64,000 bases of DNA. Origin: Phytophthora sp. 'mugwort' (Eukaryota; Oomycota; Peronosporomycetes; Peronosporales; Peronosporaceae). Below are positions 34,713-45,037 of the stretch, piece after piece. The DNA lies in contig JAUCEF010000009.1 in assembly GCA_033558025.1 (NCBI GenBank), forward strand, positions 2,294,001 through 2,358,000, read 5' to 3'. A program made the position numbers and the translations under genes. The first letter of the stretch is position 1; every line of letters starts with the position of its first letter. The notes under the pieces were generated by a model. It did not search any database. It was not told the DNA's origin and saw only the letters and a list, made by a program, of their open reading frames with translations.

Positions 34713-35185
34713 GTGGTGGTGAGCTGAGAGCTCAACGGGATAATAAGCTGGCCTACACCACCAAGGCTAGCAAGATCAGTGGAGGTGTTGCACCGCACTC
34801 GCAGAACCAAGGAGAACATAATGACCTCTCCCAAGTTGCACGCCAACTGTCGCTACTACTACAACTGCCACCACAGAGAGAGCAGAACAGAGTAGAGATT
34901 AGGCTCACTTCACATTATACACCCAGCAGTGTGCCAGCTCCCAAGTTCGTGTGAAACGTCACATTGTTGAATAACTAACAAAACGCATTGATATGTGTTA
35001 GTTTCCTCCTTTAATACTCAAATTTTCTCTTGAATTTGGATATATCAGGCGTCTGTTCTCACGCTCTAGCTGTACTTGAGGCTTTAAGACTCCATCAACT
35101 AGTCGCTTAATTACCGATAATAGATTACACGGTAATATAGATTATGATGTAATAGTAGATTAGATGTATAGTAGTATACCTTTAA
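34713..35185. other. Possible 3' LTR and flank
   Basis: No gene seen. The first few hundred bases may be the 3' LTR of Gypsy remnant 2. The segment 35101-35180 (TTAATTAccGATAATAGATTACA...) resembles 40958-41035, which marks a dispersed AT-rich repeat. Confidence 0.3.
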
Positions 35186-37758
35186 CCTTTTCGCGGTGGA
35201 GGGCGCATTTCTCGCCCTTCAAAGGTATTCACAAAACACGGTGCGAAATCGGCTGTCTTAAAGGACGCATGGTGCGCCCTTAAGCTTCTTAGTCTACCAT
35301 GTTTTGTTACTACCAATCATAATGGACGCTTTGAAGGGCTGGGGGTAAATTTGGCAGCGCGGCGGTTATTTACTACGTAAAAGACATAATCAGTGACCAT
35401 ATCACCGGCTTTGAATCCCGACGCGTCATAACTTCGCGTGGGCAATCGGGCCACACTGATTTCACTGTCATCCATTCTTCCAATACAAAATATAATATAC
35501 ATGCACTTCTTTCACTCCACAACGCTACCACTGACAGCGCTTCGCGCACCAATGAGGACAGACTTTCAGGACAAATGGCTAGTGCAGATAGCGTACCAGC
35601 TTGAGCGCGACGGGTTTCGAATCACGCGGGACTATGTGGCGCGACAATGCGCTCAAAGCGAACGGCTCCCCAGCTCCGATTGCGGCTGACCAACCTAGAA
35701 CGAACATACGACAGGTTGATCAGCGGTTTCCCTCCCTGTTTCTTTATTGGCGTGGTATCTGCAAATGCCGTCTCTTCATGCCCTCGCTAGCTTCCACCAG
35801 CGAGCGGTTCCGCCATCCCCCTCCTTTTATGGTTGTGAGGCTAAATCGGGGGCTACAATGCGTCCTCACTCCGTTATTATATAAAGGTCTTTTCTAGTAT
35901 GTGTCTACTAATAAACATAGTTAGTATTTATTCTGTTGTAATCTATTATTTAATTAAATGTGTTTACGGTGTCAGGCCAACTAAACGTGGGCGCCAAATT
36001 TTGGCGACAAATCATGGCATACTGATTTTCTCAGCCATATACAAATACTAGCATCAATGCACCCATTTTCTGTCGTAGGCAACGGTAGCAGTATGCATAA
36101 AACGAATGAGCGAGCTGAGTAGCGAAACCATTTGGACAATGCAAGCCCTTGGTGAATAGCCTGCTTAAAAATGCTAATCCGTGCAAGAGGCACATTGTTC
36201 TAGAATTACACCATTTGAATGGCTGCACTGGTATTTGTAGTGAAGTGGAGGAAGCCGATATATCATCATCTAGAGAATGGCTCGAACCCGCCAACCGCGG
36301 GGCATCATCATGACGCCAACGCTGGCGCGTCATTGTTCATAAATGGGTTAGAGCGGTAAGTTTTATTGGAAAACTAGTTTTCATTACGGCATAATTTATG
36401 ATGTCGGGGTGGCGTACGAATCGTTTTATCCAATCAGAGGCACACAAGGTGCTATCGGGCATATTGTTCCCTTATTAGCCAGTCAAATGCGACCTAAAAG
36501 GGCGCACTACCCTAGGCCCCGACTTTGAGAAGAGGGTGCTCCGATTCCTAGGGTTGCTGGCACCCTATATCTACAAGATATTTGTTGAACACGCCGAGCG
36601 CGAATGGTCAGTGAAGGCTGTGGTTGTAGCGGGGCGATGGTTATCACCACTACCCTGCTGCTCGTTACGCTGTGGATGTCACATTCCAGCAGGCTAACAT
36701 GCGTAGCGGTACGTAGCAGGAACGGGCTGCGTAATATAGCAAGAAGCATAAGCTACATGGCTTTAAGACTGAATTTTCCGTAATTTCCTACTGGTCAAGC
36801 TATCAATTGTTCGCATCACTACACGGGTAGCGTAGCCGACATCACCATTTTCGGAAGATCAAAGCGTTCCACGTCGCTGCGGCTACGAAGGCGACTGCAG
36901 ACATATGCACGACGGGGACCCTTTACACGAGAGTACCCCCGAGTCTTGGACAATTCTTGCCGACAAGGGGTACCAGGGCTTCGCGACCGAAGTGCGTGTG
37001 ATCCGCCCCGTTCGGAGCCGACCGATTGTCCCTTCGACGGTTGCCGAAAAAGCTCTCAACCACGACATTTCGTCCGACAGTCGTTGAGAACTACTTTGGC
37101 AGACTATGCACGCTCTGGGCTGTTTGCGCGGACAAGTACCGCTGGCAAGAAGACAAATTATGAGACTTTTTTTCGGGCCTGTGCTGCGCTTACCAATCTG
37201 CATGCACGGACGCGCCCGCTTTGTGCGGACTATTGTGATTAATTACGTGAACTACTTGCGCCGCTTGTACTCGATCGGGTCAGAATGCAGGACTCAACGT
37301 CTCGAGGCCAATTGGCTAGCCAGCAGAAGACGGCAATTGCGAGTTGCAGCTGCAGTGGCCAGGGTAGACCACGACTCTTCCGATAGTAGCACCGGTATTA
37401 TTAGCACTTTAAGCTGCGTAGATTTCAGCAGTCGCCCTTTCAAGCAATGCGTTTCCTCTAGCTTATGATACGAGGTGATGAGTAGTTGCATGGTAGACTG
37501 CCGTACTTACTGAGCTCGAGCATTGGCCACAGCGCGGCTATGTTGCGGCGCCAAATAAGATAGTCTATTATGTGTCTGGTTGAATGAGCCCTAACACGTA
37601 GGACGGCAAACTTTTGAAATCGAGGTCTAATGCATCGAGTGTGATTCGAATGCGTGTCCTATCCCAGCCACCACCTTAAAAGACGCATGGTGCGCCCTTT
37701 TAGTTTCAATTCATGTAACTTTGTATACTATAGTTTACACATGTGACTCGCGAAGGGG
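35186..37758. mobile_element. Candidate piggyBac-like non-autonomous element
   Basis: The left end reads TTAA then CCTTTTCGCGG (35182-35196). The right end, read inward on the minus strand, is TTAA then CCCCTTCGCGA (TTAA at 37759-37762). TTAA duplication and inverted ends starting CC are typical of piggyBac-like elements. An 18-bp quasi-palindromic motif (GACGCATGGTGCGCCCTT) is subterminal at both ends, near 35264 and 37682. No piggyBac transposase was recognised inside. The end similarity is short, so the element call is tentative. Confidence 0.4.
36760..37245 (+). pseudogene. DDE_4 (PIF/Harbinger or ISL2EU-like) transposase fragment
   Basis: Conserved DDE_4 pieces appear in shifting frames: an ADKGYQG block at about 36958-36980 and EVRVIRPVRSRP after it. 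A C-terminal block then reads ENYFGRLCTLWAVCADKYRW, at about 37085-37150, then FFRACAALTNLH near 37170-37205. Several frameshifts and stops show it is dead. It lies inside the candidate piggyBac-like element. Confidence 0.65.
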
Positions 37759-37762
37759 TTAA

Positions 37763-39816
37763 AACGGTATTGCTGCGCCCAGAGTTAGCTACTGTGTTTG
37801 CAAATATTTTGCCGCTACATTTTACCTGTCAGATCGACAAGAGAATAAAATAAAGTGCGGTCATAAAAATGCGTATCGAATACTAAGAGTAAATGGTGTG
37901 TTTTGTCGTGCTCGATTTATTACATGTAGCGATTTGTCAAGGGTACGAGTTCTCAACAACCTGGATTACAACCCCAGTCTCAAAAATACAAGTCCGTTTG
38001 GTGCATGTGATAGATATTTAGCTTCGTCTTGCCCTGCGCAAGAAGCGCCAGGCAGAAGCGGCAGCGTTGATCTTCTTACTGCGAGGTGCTCCCTGCCTAA
38101 GGGTGGGTTTAACTTAATAATGTTAGCCTGATGATATCGGCTCTGTCGCCGGCCACTGTGTCGCTAATACTACTCCATTTAATGCATTTGATAGATTATT
38201 AGCTTCGTCCTAACTAAACTATAGCATAGTATAACAAGCTCTTAACGTCTGCTTGTCGACGGATCGTGTAGTGTTTGTGCTCTCCGCGGTTGACTTCCAG
38301 AATCCACCGTGTTCGCCAGCAAAGTCAACGCGCTGTAGGCCACCACTAAGTAGCCGGGAGTCTAGCCCCTATTTATTTTACTCGTTTGTAATGCACTCAA
38401 CTCGTTCTTGTTCTCGTACTCGTTCACCAACTACTCCGGTCTACACCGCGATAATGTCAACTGCCCCTAGATCCCGCGTGAAGTGCCTTCTGTGCTGTGC
38501 GAACCTCAATGCTGTCACCACCGCACCTCGAGCCGTCTAAAGCTTCAGCTAGTTGTCGGTCGCTGATTCGTTGTAGCTCGTATCCTCGTCCTTGTTTCAC
38601 TTCAAATCGTCAACCCTCACGTGCGTGTCTGCGTCCTTGGTGGCGAACTCCGACGGGAGCTCCTTTGCGCTTGATCCTCGTTCTGCTGCTCCAGTAGCCA
38701 CTCGTCGCCAACCCGGTCACCCCCTTGACTGTTCCTGGCGTCTCTCTGTGTCAAGATCTCACCTCTGCGGCTCTCGTGCTCGTCCTGGAAAGTCGCGGCG
38801 TCCCGCCACATCAAGATCTCGCTTGTGCGGTTCTCACGCACTAAGTCCGCGCCCTCCACGCTCAGCATCTTCGTGTACTCGTACATCATACTCGTACATC
38901 ATCAGGTCTCGCCTCGATTCAGCATTTGCTGCCGTCGTGTACCGCAGCTGCGCTGATCTGTTACAATAGCATACCAGTAGAGTTATTACACTAGGACCGG
39001 AGATATCAATAACATATTGAGCACTTGTACCATACACACGAGTAATAAAGACAGTACGACAGCTCAAGACGTGAGAGTACATGTAATACTTGTTCAGGAT
39101 AGGAAGTTACATACTAATTGAGTTGATTTAAAGGAGGTACCGTTGTCTAGTGAATTAATAGCTTGCGGTTAATCGCCCTAGATTCATACGTAATATGTAT
39201 ACTTACTTATATTATAAGTAACGAAACGGCCACTAATACAGAGCATTTCGCTAAGCTAAAACGGCAGAATAGCACTCGTTCACACGCAAATCAAGCTATT
39301 TTAAAATAAAATCGTGAATCGATTTGAATGATGCAGTTTTCTTGTAGATCGATCTCGTGCTTAAGTAATTCGAGTAAGTACAAACGACAACGCTTGCATG
39401 GCTTCGAAACCAGCTCCAAGTATGCCACCATGAACCTCAGGGACTCTCAGACAAGTGTTCCCACACGCAAGCGGAAAAATCGAGCTGATCGCATGTGCTA
39501 TGGAGCTTATCCGCGAGGTAAAATAAGATCGAGGCAATTCGACGCGAAAGGGCTTACTATGAACCAGATCAGGTGGGCGGGAATCCAGGGCATTATTCCG
39601 CATTTTTTTTCCAGCTAGGGTACTTGAAGCGTGTTATTCAGCAAGATTACAGTATGTACACCCCAGCGCGAGACGCTGATAGACACTTTTTTTTCAGAAT
39701 TACTGTTTTGTTGGATACGTCTCATTGGCTAACATATGTAAGTTTGTAAGCAATGATTAATCTAAATTGCTCCGAAGATGCAGCCGGCTGATTTGTTAGC
39801 GATAGTTTTGTCCGAC
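37763..39816. other. Repeat-rich intergenic DNA, no supported gene
   Basis: About 2 kb. The 38.25-38.97 kb part has overlapping open frames on both strands. One minus-strand frame is charged (EILMWRDAATFQDE, RRGEILTQRDARN), which could be a decayed gag-like or low-complexity repeat, but I cannot name it. The rest is AT-rich. Confidence 0.35.
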
Positions 39817-40029
39817 GCGCAAACCGTTGGCTGGTTATATGCTCACTTGACTACCTGTCACTTCAAATTCAAGTTGGAGAACTAAATAATTCTCCGAGGA
39901 GTTTCCAATGGTGACGGAAGCTGACATCCATCTACTTGCATGGAAATACTCCTATGGCCCGCTAGCAAATGCTTGGGACAACGCTAACCATAACGCAACT
40001 TGCTTCGACGAGCCCAACAACTGAATCCG

Positions 40030-40038
40030 TTCACTTCT
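40030..40038 (+). promoter_or_regulatory. Initiator-like motif of the left GW-peptide gene
   Basis: TTCACTTCT about 20-27 nt upstream of the ATG at 40057 fits the oomycete Inr pattern YCAYTYY. The mirrored copy is at 41566-41574. Motif match only. Confidence 0.35.
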
Positions 40039-40056
40039 CTGCGAATCGCCAAGACC

Positions 40057-40305
40057 ATGAATATCGCTGCTATCGCCGCTGTCGCCGCAATTGCTGTCGC
40101 GAACGTCGCTGCTGCAGACCAGCCCGCTCTGCGTTCGGTTGCTACGCATGCCGAGGCGGCTCCTGCTGCGGCTGGTGGGGACAAGAAAGAACAGTTCTTG
40201 GGCTGGGGAGGAGGAGCTTGGGGAGGACCTTGGGGCGGACTAGGCTGGGGTGGCCTTGGTGGATGGGGCGGATTAGGCTGGAGTGGCTTGGGTTGGGGCT
40301 GGTAG
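40057..40305 (+). CDS. Small secreted Gly/Trp-rich peptide, copy 1
   Basis: 82 aa. The N-terminus MNIAAIAAVAAIAVANVAA is a signal peptide with likely cleavage before ADQPALRS. The mature part has a short spacer ending GGDKKEQFL, then a C-terminal run of GW/GGL units (WGGGAWGGPWGG, GLGGWGGLGWSGLGWGW) up to the stop. Such Gly/aromatic-rich secreted peptides occur in oomycete walls and surfaces, but no function can be assigned. It contains no RXLR motif. An upstream in-frame start would only add a leader that hides the signal peptide, so ATG 40057 is preferred. Confidence 0.8.
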   Translation: MNIAAIAAVAAIAVANVAAADQPALRSVATHAEAAPAAAGGDKKEQFLGWGGGAWGGPWGGLGWGGLGGWGGLGWSGLGWGW

Positions 40306-40586
40306 AGGCACCAAAGATCGTGCACTCGATACAGCTTTACAGCGGGATCACTCCTCTATTTGCAAGTGTTTGGGTGTAGTTGTGAGCTCCGATTAAATTG
40401 GTTTTCAAGAATGAACTTGACGTTTTAAGGTCTTGCGACTAGTTATGCTTCATTTGTCATTCATGCCGGATGGTTATCTTACGCATGGGGCTACGAACGA
40501 TCGAGGTACAATGATATGTTTGGTACATGATGTACCTAACGCGATTCCAAGATGTGGTGCAATACCTTTTATAAAGGCATATTACA

Positions 40587-41017
40587 AATGTATCTATTGA
40601 CCCTGGTATCCTGCTATTTGTTTCATTTGCAACTATACCATTTCAAGTAGACTGGGGAGAGCTCATGTAGTTCGTTTGCTATAAAGCAAGCATGTATTTA
40701 ACGCAGGCGTTCTAAAAGTGTCAGTCTCATGAAGGCCCCTGCTTAAAATGTCATGCCGACGGTAGACAGAGACTCCACATTAATGGAATGCAAAAAAATT
40801 ATGGAATGCAAACAAAATTGCACTCCATTAGATGCAGAACACATATTGGTCACAATCATTGGAATAGATATCGATTGACATTAATCATTTCTCAAAGCAT
40901 TACCATTCAGTAATCAGAAATGGTTCAAGCATAAATATTTACTGAGGCCTGAATCCGATTAATTAACGATAATAGATTACAAAGCTATAATAGATTACGA
41001 TGTAATAATAAATTACA
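40587..41017. other. Spacer of the large inverted repeat
   Basis: 431 bp, AT-rich, no gene. It has a short repeat of ATGGAATGCAAA-type words near 40780-40830. Its right end (TTAATTAACGATAATAGATTACA) resembles 35106-35128. Confidence 0.6.
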
Positions 41018-41787
41018 TGTAATATGCCTTTATAAAAGGTATTGCACCACATCTTGGAATCGCGTTAGGTGCATCATGTACCAAACATATCATTGTACCT
41101 CGATCGTTCGTAGCCCCATGCGTAAGATAACCATCCGGCATGAATGACAAATGAAGCATAACTAGTCGCAAGACCTTAAAACGTCAAGTTCATTCTTGAA
41201 AACCAATTTAATCGGAGCTCACAACTACACCCAAACACTTGCAAATAGAGGAGTGATCCCGCTGTAAAGCTGTATCGAGTGCACGATTTTTGGTGCCTCT
41301 ACCAGCCCCAACCCAAGCCACCCCAGCCTAATCCGCCCCATCCACCAAGGCCACCCCAGCCTAGTCCGCCCCAAGGTCCTCCCCAAGCTCCTCCTCCCCA
41401 GCCCAAGAACTGTTCTTTCTTGTCCCCACCAGCCGCAGCAGGAGCCGCCTCGGCATGCGTAGCAACCGAACGCAGAGCGGGCTGGTCTGCAGCAGCGACG
41501 TTCGCGACAGCAATTGCGGCGACAGCGGCGATAGCAGCGATATTCATGGTCTTGGCGATTCGCAGAGAAGTGAACGGATTCAGTTGTTGGGCTCGTCGAA
41601 GCAAGTTGCGTTATGGTTAGCGTTGTCCCAAGCATTTGCTAGCGGGCCATAGGAGTATTTCCATGCAAGTAGATGGATGTCAGCTTCCGTCACCATTGGA
41701 AACTCCTCGGAGAATTATTTAGTTCTCCAACTTGAATTTGAAGTGACAGGTAGTCAAGTGAGCATATAACCAGCCAACGGTTTGCGC
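41018..41787 (-). repeat. Right arm of the 770-bp inverted repeat
   Basis: Reverse complement of 39817-40586 at near identity over its full length. High identity in non-coding as well as coding sequence indicates recent duplication or ongoing gene conversion. Confidence 0.93.
41299..41547 (-). CDS. Small secreted Gly/Trp-rich peptide, copy 2
   Basis: 82 aa, the same as copy 1 except Gly for Ser in the last GLGW(S/G)GLGW unit. Signal peptide and GW-rich tail as in copy 1. It is encoded convergently with copy 1 across the 431-bp spacer. Confidence 0.8.
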   Translation of the reverse strand: MNIAAIAAVAAIAVANVAAADQPALRSVATHAEAAPAAAGGDKKEQFLGWGGGAWGGPWGGLGWGGLGGWGGLGWGGLGWGW

Positions 41788-42248
41788 ATGCGGACAAATA
41801 TCATCGTTTTCCTAGATGCATCCTCACGCTGAACCTGATGCAAACGCCTATCCATATACATGTAATGCACCGCGTTCGCTTTCGTTGGTAACGCCCCATC
41901 GCGATCGGGTGTCAGAACGCGAAGGTAACGCTTAGACGGACCGTAGCGACACGACAGCAAACATATCATGTCAACGTTCCGACCTCCCGAACGTAATCCG
42001 CCAAACACCCGGCACTAAAAAAAAAAAAAATTATATACCTTAGCAGTTTATCTCACACCTACGCCGTCTTCAGCGTGCATCCCATCAAGACAAAAACTCA
42101 ACAAAAAACTTCACTACGTCTTTATCTCTTTGTGGCCCCTTCTCGGTCCGTTCGATCCATCGCGAGTGCAGGGGCCTCCTTCTCCTCCCCATTGCCAGCA
42201 GTCAAGTGCCTCGTGTCATTTCCTCTCAACTGTCTTGCCGTCAGCCTC
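41788..42248. other. Intergenic, no supported gene
   Basis: About 460 bp to the right of the inverted repeat, with an A14-type homopolymer near 42017. A 84-codon minus frame (41754-42008) overlaps the repeat edge and shows no domain. Confidence 0.35.
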
Positions 42249-42584
42249 TTAGTACTTGGGCGGGTACTGTTGGGGCGGGTATTGTCCAGGGGGGTACTGT
42301 TGCGGCGGGTACTGTTGCGGCGGGTACTGATGATACTCTCCAGGGGGCGGTGCATAACCTTGAGGGGGCTGGGCGTAACCCGGTTGTCCAGGAGGCGGCG
42401 GGCCGTAACCCGGCTGCTGCTGGACGACCACGGGCTGCACGTACACGGGCTGCTGCTGGCGGTAGTCGTCCGAGTAGCGACCGCCGCGCCGACGATCATC
42501 GCCTGAGTCCGCGGCGGAAGCGCAGCAGGCGCCGCAGAGGGCTCCGCACAGGCAGCACTCGAGCATGTCACACTCGTCTTCCAT
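42249..42584 (-). CDS. Cys-rich, XYPPX-repeat protein
   Basis: 111 aa from ATG 42584. The N-terminus is Cys-rich (MEDECDMLECCLCGALCGACCASA), with 8 Cys in 21 residues. A short Arg/Asp stretch follows, then a Pro/Gln/Tyr-rich tail with PGYGPPP, QGYAPPP and four QYPP(Q/G/K)-type repeats. Such tails occur in rhodopsins and in small membrane-associated CYSTM/PPxY-like proteins; Cys residues may be lipidated. No enzyme domain. A longer in-frame extension to 42782 looks unrelated and probably is 5' sequence. Confidence 0.7.
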   Translation of the reverse strand: MEDECDMLECCLCGALCGACCASAADSGDDRRRGGRYSDDYRQQQPVYVQPVVVQQQPGYGPPPPGQPGYAQPPQGYAPPPGEYHQYPPQQYPPQQYPPGQYPPQQYPPKY

Positions 42585-43281
42585 ATTATCAGTCTTGGGG
42601 CTGTTCAGAGGTTTCCGTTTGTTGCGCTTGTGTCCGAAAGGGAAATGATAGGGAGCACAAATTGCCGATAGACTGGTGTTCAAAATGCACGAGGTATAGT
42701 CAGTTTCGCAACTGGTGCAAAAAAGCGAATCTGTGCTATCTCGAGACGGATTTTGGCCAATCGTAGCGCCGAAGCATCCCATCAGACGAAAATCCAGCGA
42801 CTGCAGCTAATCAAGGTTTACACCGGCAAATGCCTTCTGCCTAGAAGAAGGCATTTGTGTTCAGAATGCAAATTATGCAAGCGAAAAACATTCTGCTATC
42901 GAGCAGAACTCTGTCGCGTGGCTATCCGTGTGGTGGTCCTGGAAATGAATACTGCCTGAATCTGTAAGGGTTATTACGTTCGTTGCGTGCTTCCGCCACT
43001 TTCCTCGTAGTGGATTGGCAGAAATGTCCATCGTGTCGGCCATATCAGTACTGTAGCGGCACCGCATGTGCGGTCTCAGCGTGTGAGTCAATGAAGCATG
43101 AAGCTTGTCAAATGCAACATATCGCATCGAGTAAAGCCCACATAACATTCACGGCCATCACGAAAGCCGGCCGGTCTCAGTTGCTGTAAATGCTGCGAAA
43201 ATCCACTCGGGGGATGGATACAAATGTGATGGCTACATGTGCATGCGTTACAGTAATTCAAACCTACCATAGCTGCCGACC
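42585..43281. other. Intergenic, no gene; short hairpin inside
   Basis: About 700 bp upstream of the Cys-rich gene and downstream of M96-like gene A. I see no coding signal apart from short frames. Confidence 0.4.
42827..42857. repeat. 12-bp perfect hairpin
   Basis: CAAATGCCTTCT, 7-nt loop, AGAAGGCATTTG. It lies in intergenic DNA and could be a terminator-like or random fold; no further evidence. Confidence 0.5.
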
Positions 43282-44583
43282 CTACTTGATAAAGAGAGGT
43301 GCCACGCAGGCGTTCTCCCAGCGCACGACGGTCATGATGAGCTCGAGCATCCAGTGCGCCGCGAAGTTCATGATGCCGGCACCAATAGACCCACCGAACG
43401 AGATCTCGCAGCCCGTGAGCATACCGTCCGCGTCGGGGACGCGCGACAGCGTCGTCCAATGGAAAAGATCGATCCACGCCTCGCCCTCCCCCAGCGCCTG
43501 CTGGATGCCTGGCGCCGGGATCGTGCGGAAGCACACCGTGTAGCCGTTTGCAGTTTGTAGACGGAAGAGCAAGTAGACCGTGTGAAAGCTGCGCCCCATG
43601 GCGCGGTAATTGGTGTGGCGACGCACCACAAGCGCGTCGCGGTTCACCACCTGCAAGATTTCCAAGTCCAGGCTCACCTTGGAGGAAAACACCACGCGCC
43701 GCATGAAATCTAGGTCCGAGAATGTGCGCCAGGACTCCTTCATCATCCGTTCGCAGCTCTGGTTCTCGAACATCTTTCGGAAGCAGAAGATCATCTTGGA
43801 CTCGTCATCGTCCAGACGACGACGGTCACTCCAGCCAAAGAGCGACGATCCTGTCGTCACAAAGTCCTGGCCCGCTTCGAACCGCGTGATGACATCGTAC
43901 GAGTCGCGCATGATGGCGAAGCATTTCTCGATAGCCAGTGGTTTAAATTCCGCATGGTAGACCGCGTCCAACCTCGGATCGTTCTCCGCCCCTGTGAATT
44001 CCGCCGCCAGCGTCTGGAACGAGTCGCGGAAGAGCTGCTGCACGTTCAGAATCGTGTGCAGCTGCTTCTGCTCCTTGCGCAGTGCCGCCGCTTCCGACGA
44101 GAGGCGCAGGAACTTGGTGCGCAATGCCTGCAGCTGCGTCGGGTCCAGCAGGATGCCGCGTTCATGTTGATCGCTGTCGTTACCGTCCTCTTCTGAAGTG
44201 ATACCGGTACCATCATTCGACCTTTTTGCCACGCGCGATGCGAGCCGCAGGTATTCGCGCTCAAGCACCTTCACCTCGTCTCGCATCACCTTGATCGATC
44301 CCTGCATACCCCAAGGACCATTTCAGCATCATAAACCAACGATATCACGTCACAGACAACGAACCTGTCGACGTTGCCGCGATTTCTTCTCGATCTCCGA
44401 TCTCCGAGCGCGCTGCGCAGCATTGTTGCTGGCATCCGCAGCTTGAACTTGGGCGACGCCCCTGCTCTTGGCGGGCTTGGGCGTCTCGCCAGTCGATTTG
44501 CTACTGGGCTCTGAAAAGCCTTGGAAGTTGTCCAACTCCTTTTCGCGCACTTGCACGAGTGGCTGAGGGGCGACGATCTCCAT
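43282..44583 (-). CDS. M96-like bZIP-type protein, gene A (two exons)
   Basis: Exon 1 is 44365-44583 (ATG 44583), the intron is 44302-44364, and exon 2 is 43282-44301; 412 aa. The intron cuts the basic region right after EIEKKSRQRRQ, and exon 2 resumes GSIKVMRDEVKVLEREYLRL, the start of a coiled coil. The C-terminal 250 residues form the conserved domain shared with genes B, C and D (GWSDRRRLDDDESKMIFCFR, VVRRHTNYRAMGRSFHTVYL, end RWENACVAPLFIK). I associate this architecture with the oomycete 'M96 mating-specific' family; the C-terminal domain may be START-like, which is uncertain. Unlike B, C and D, gene A has no intron in the C-terminal FHWT region. Confidence 0.82.
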
Positions 44584-45037
44584 CGAAGTCAGGCGTAGCA
44601 AGGATCTGATCGCTCGCACCGAAACGCAACGAGATGAGACCGCATTGTCCGACCCCTGAGCAAAGTCTCTATATTGACTGCAACGGCTGCAACGTACCCG
44701 TATCTCGACAATCGTCCGGTCGGCGCGTACTGTAGAGAACAGCAGTCACGCGACTTGGCCTGCCTGATTCCGCTTTACGAATTGCGTCATCGGAAGCTGG
44801 CGGAGACAGCGCTGGAGAAGAGCTGGCGACGACTCGTGATTGGATGAAACGCCAGCCGCGGGCACGTGCCTCTCGGGCCAGCAACGATGAGTGGACTTGT
44901 GTTGAAGGCAATTCCCGATAAAGTACATGTAATATATTACTGCTGCAGTTAGTCAATGCGGCAGTTGTGTTCTAACGTTTGAATTCGTGTTAAGCATGAA
45001 GCGCGTAACTAACATATCGCTTGTGGATGCCAATCAA
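44584..45037. other. Spacer between M96-like genes A and B
   Basis: About 450 bp; it should hold the promoter of gene A. No coding sequence recognised. It includes an 'ACATGTAATA' word that recurs upstream of the cluster genes (near 44925 and 46706). Confidence 0.4.

Larger units (their letters stand above)
39817..40586 (+). repeat. Left arm of a 770-bp inverted repeat
   Basis: It pairs with 41018-41787 as reverse complement. Both arms are exactly 770 bp with no indel; I noticed only a few substitutions, among them Ser/Gly in the encoded peptide, one near 40317 and one near 40536. The outer edge is sharp (GCGCAAACCG) and the inner edge is ...GGCATATTACA. Each arm carries one copy of the Gly/Trp-rich peptide gene. 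Confidence 0.93.

Noticed and set aside
38253..38969. Arg/Ser-rich plus-strand frames as a gene
   Set aside because: Composition is repetitive and a minus-strand frame over the same bases looks more protein-like; neither has a domain, so none was called.
42075..42506. 143-codon plus frame with LLRRVLLRRV-type repeats
   Set aside because: It is the reverse reading of the QYPP repeats of the minus-strand Cys-rich protein.
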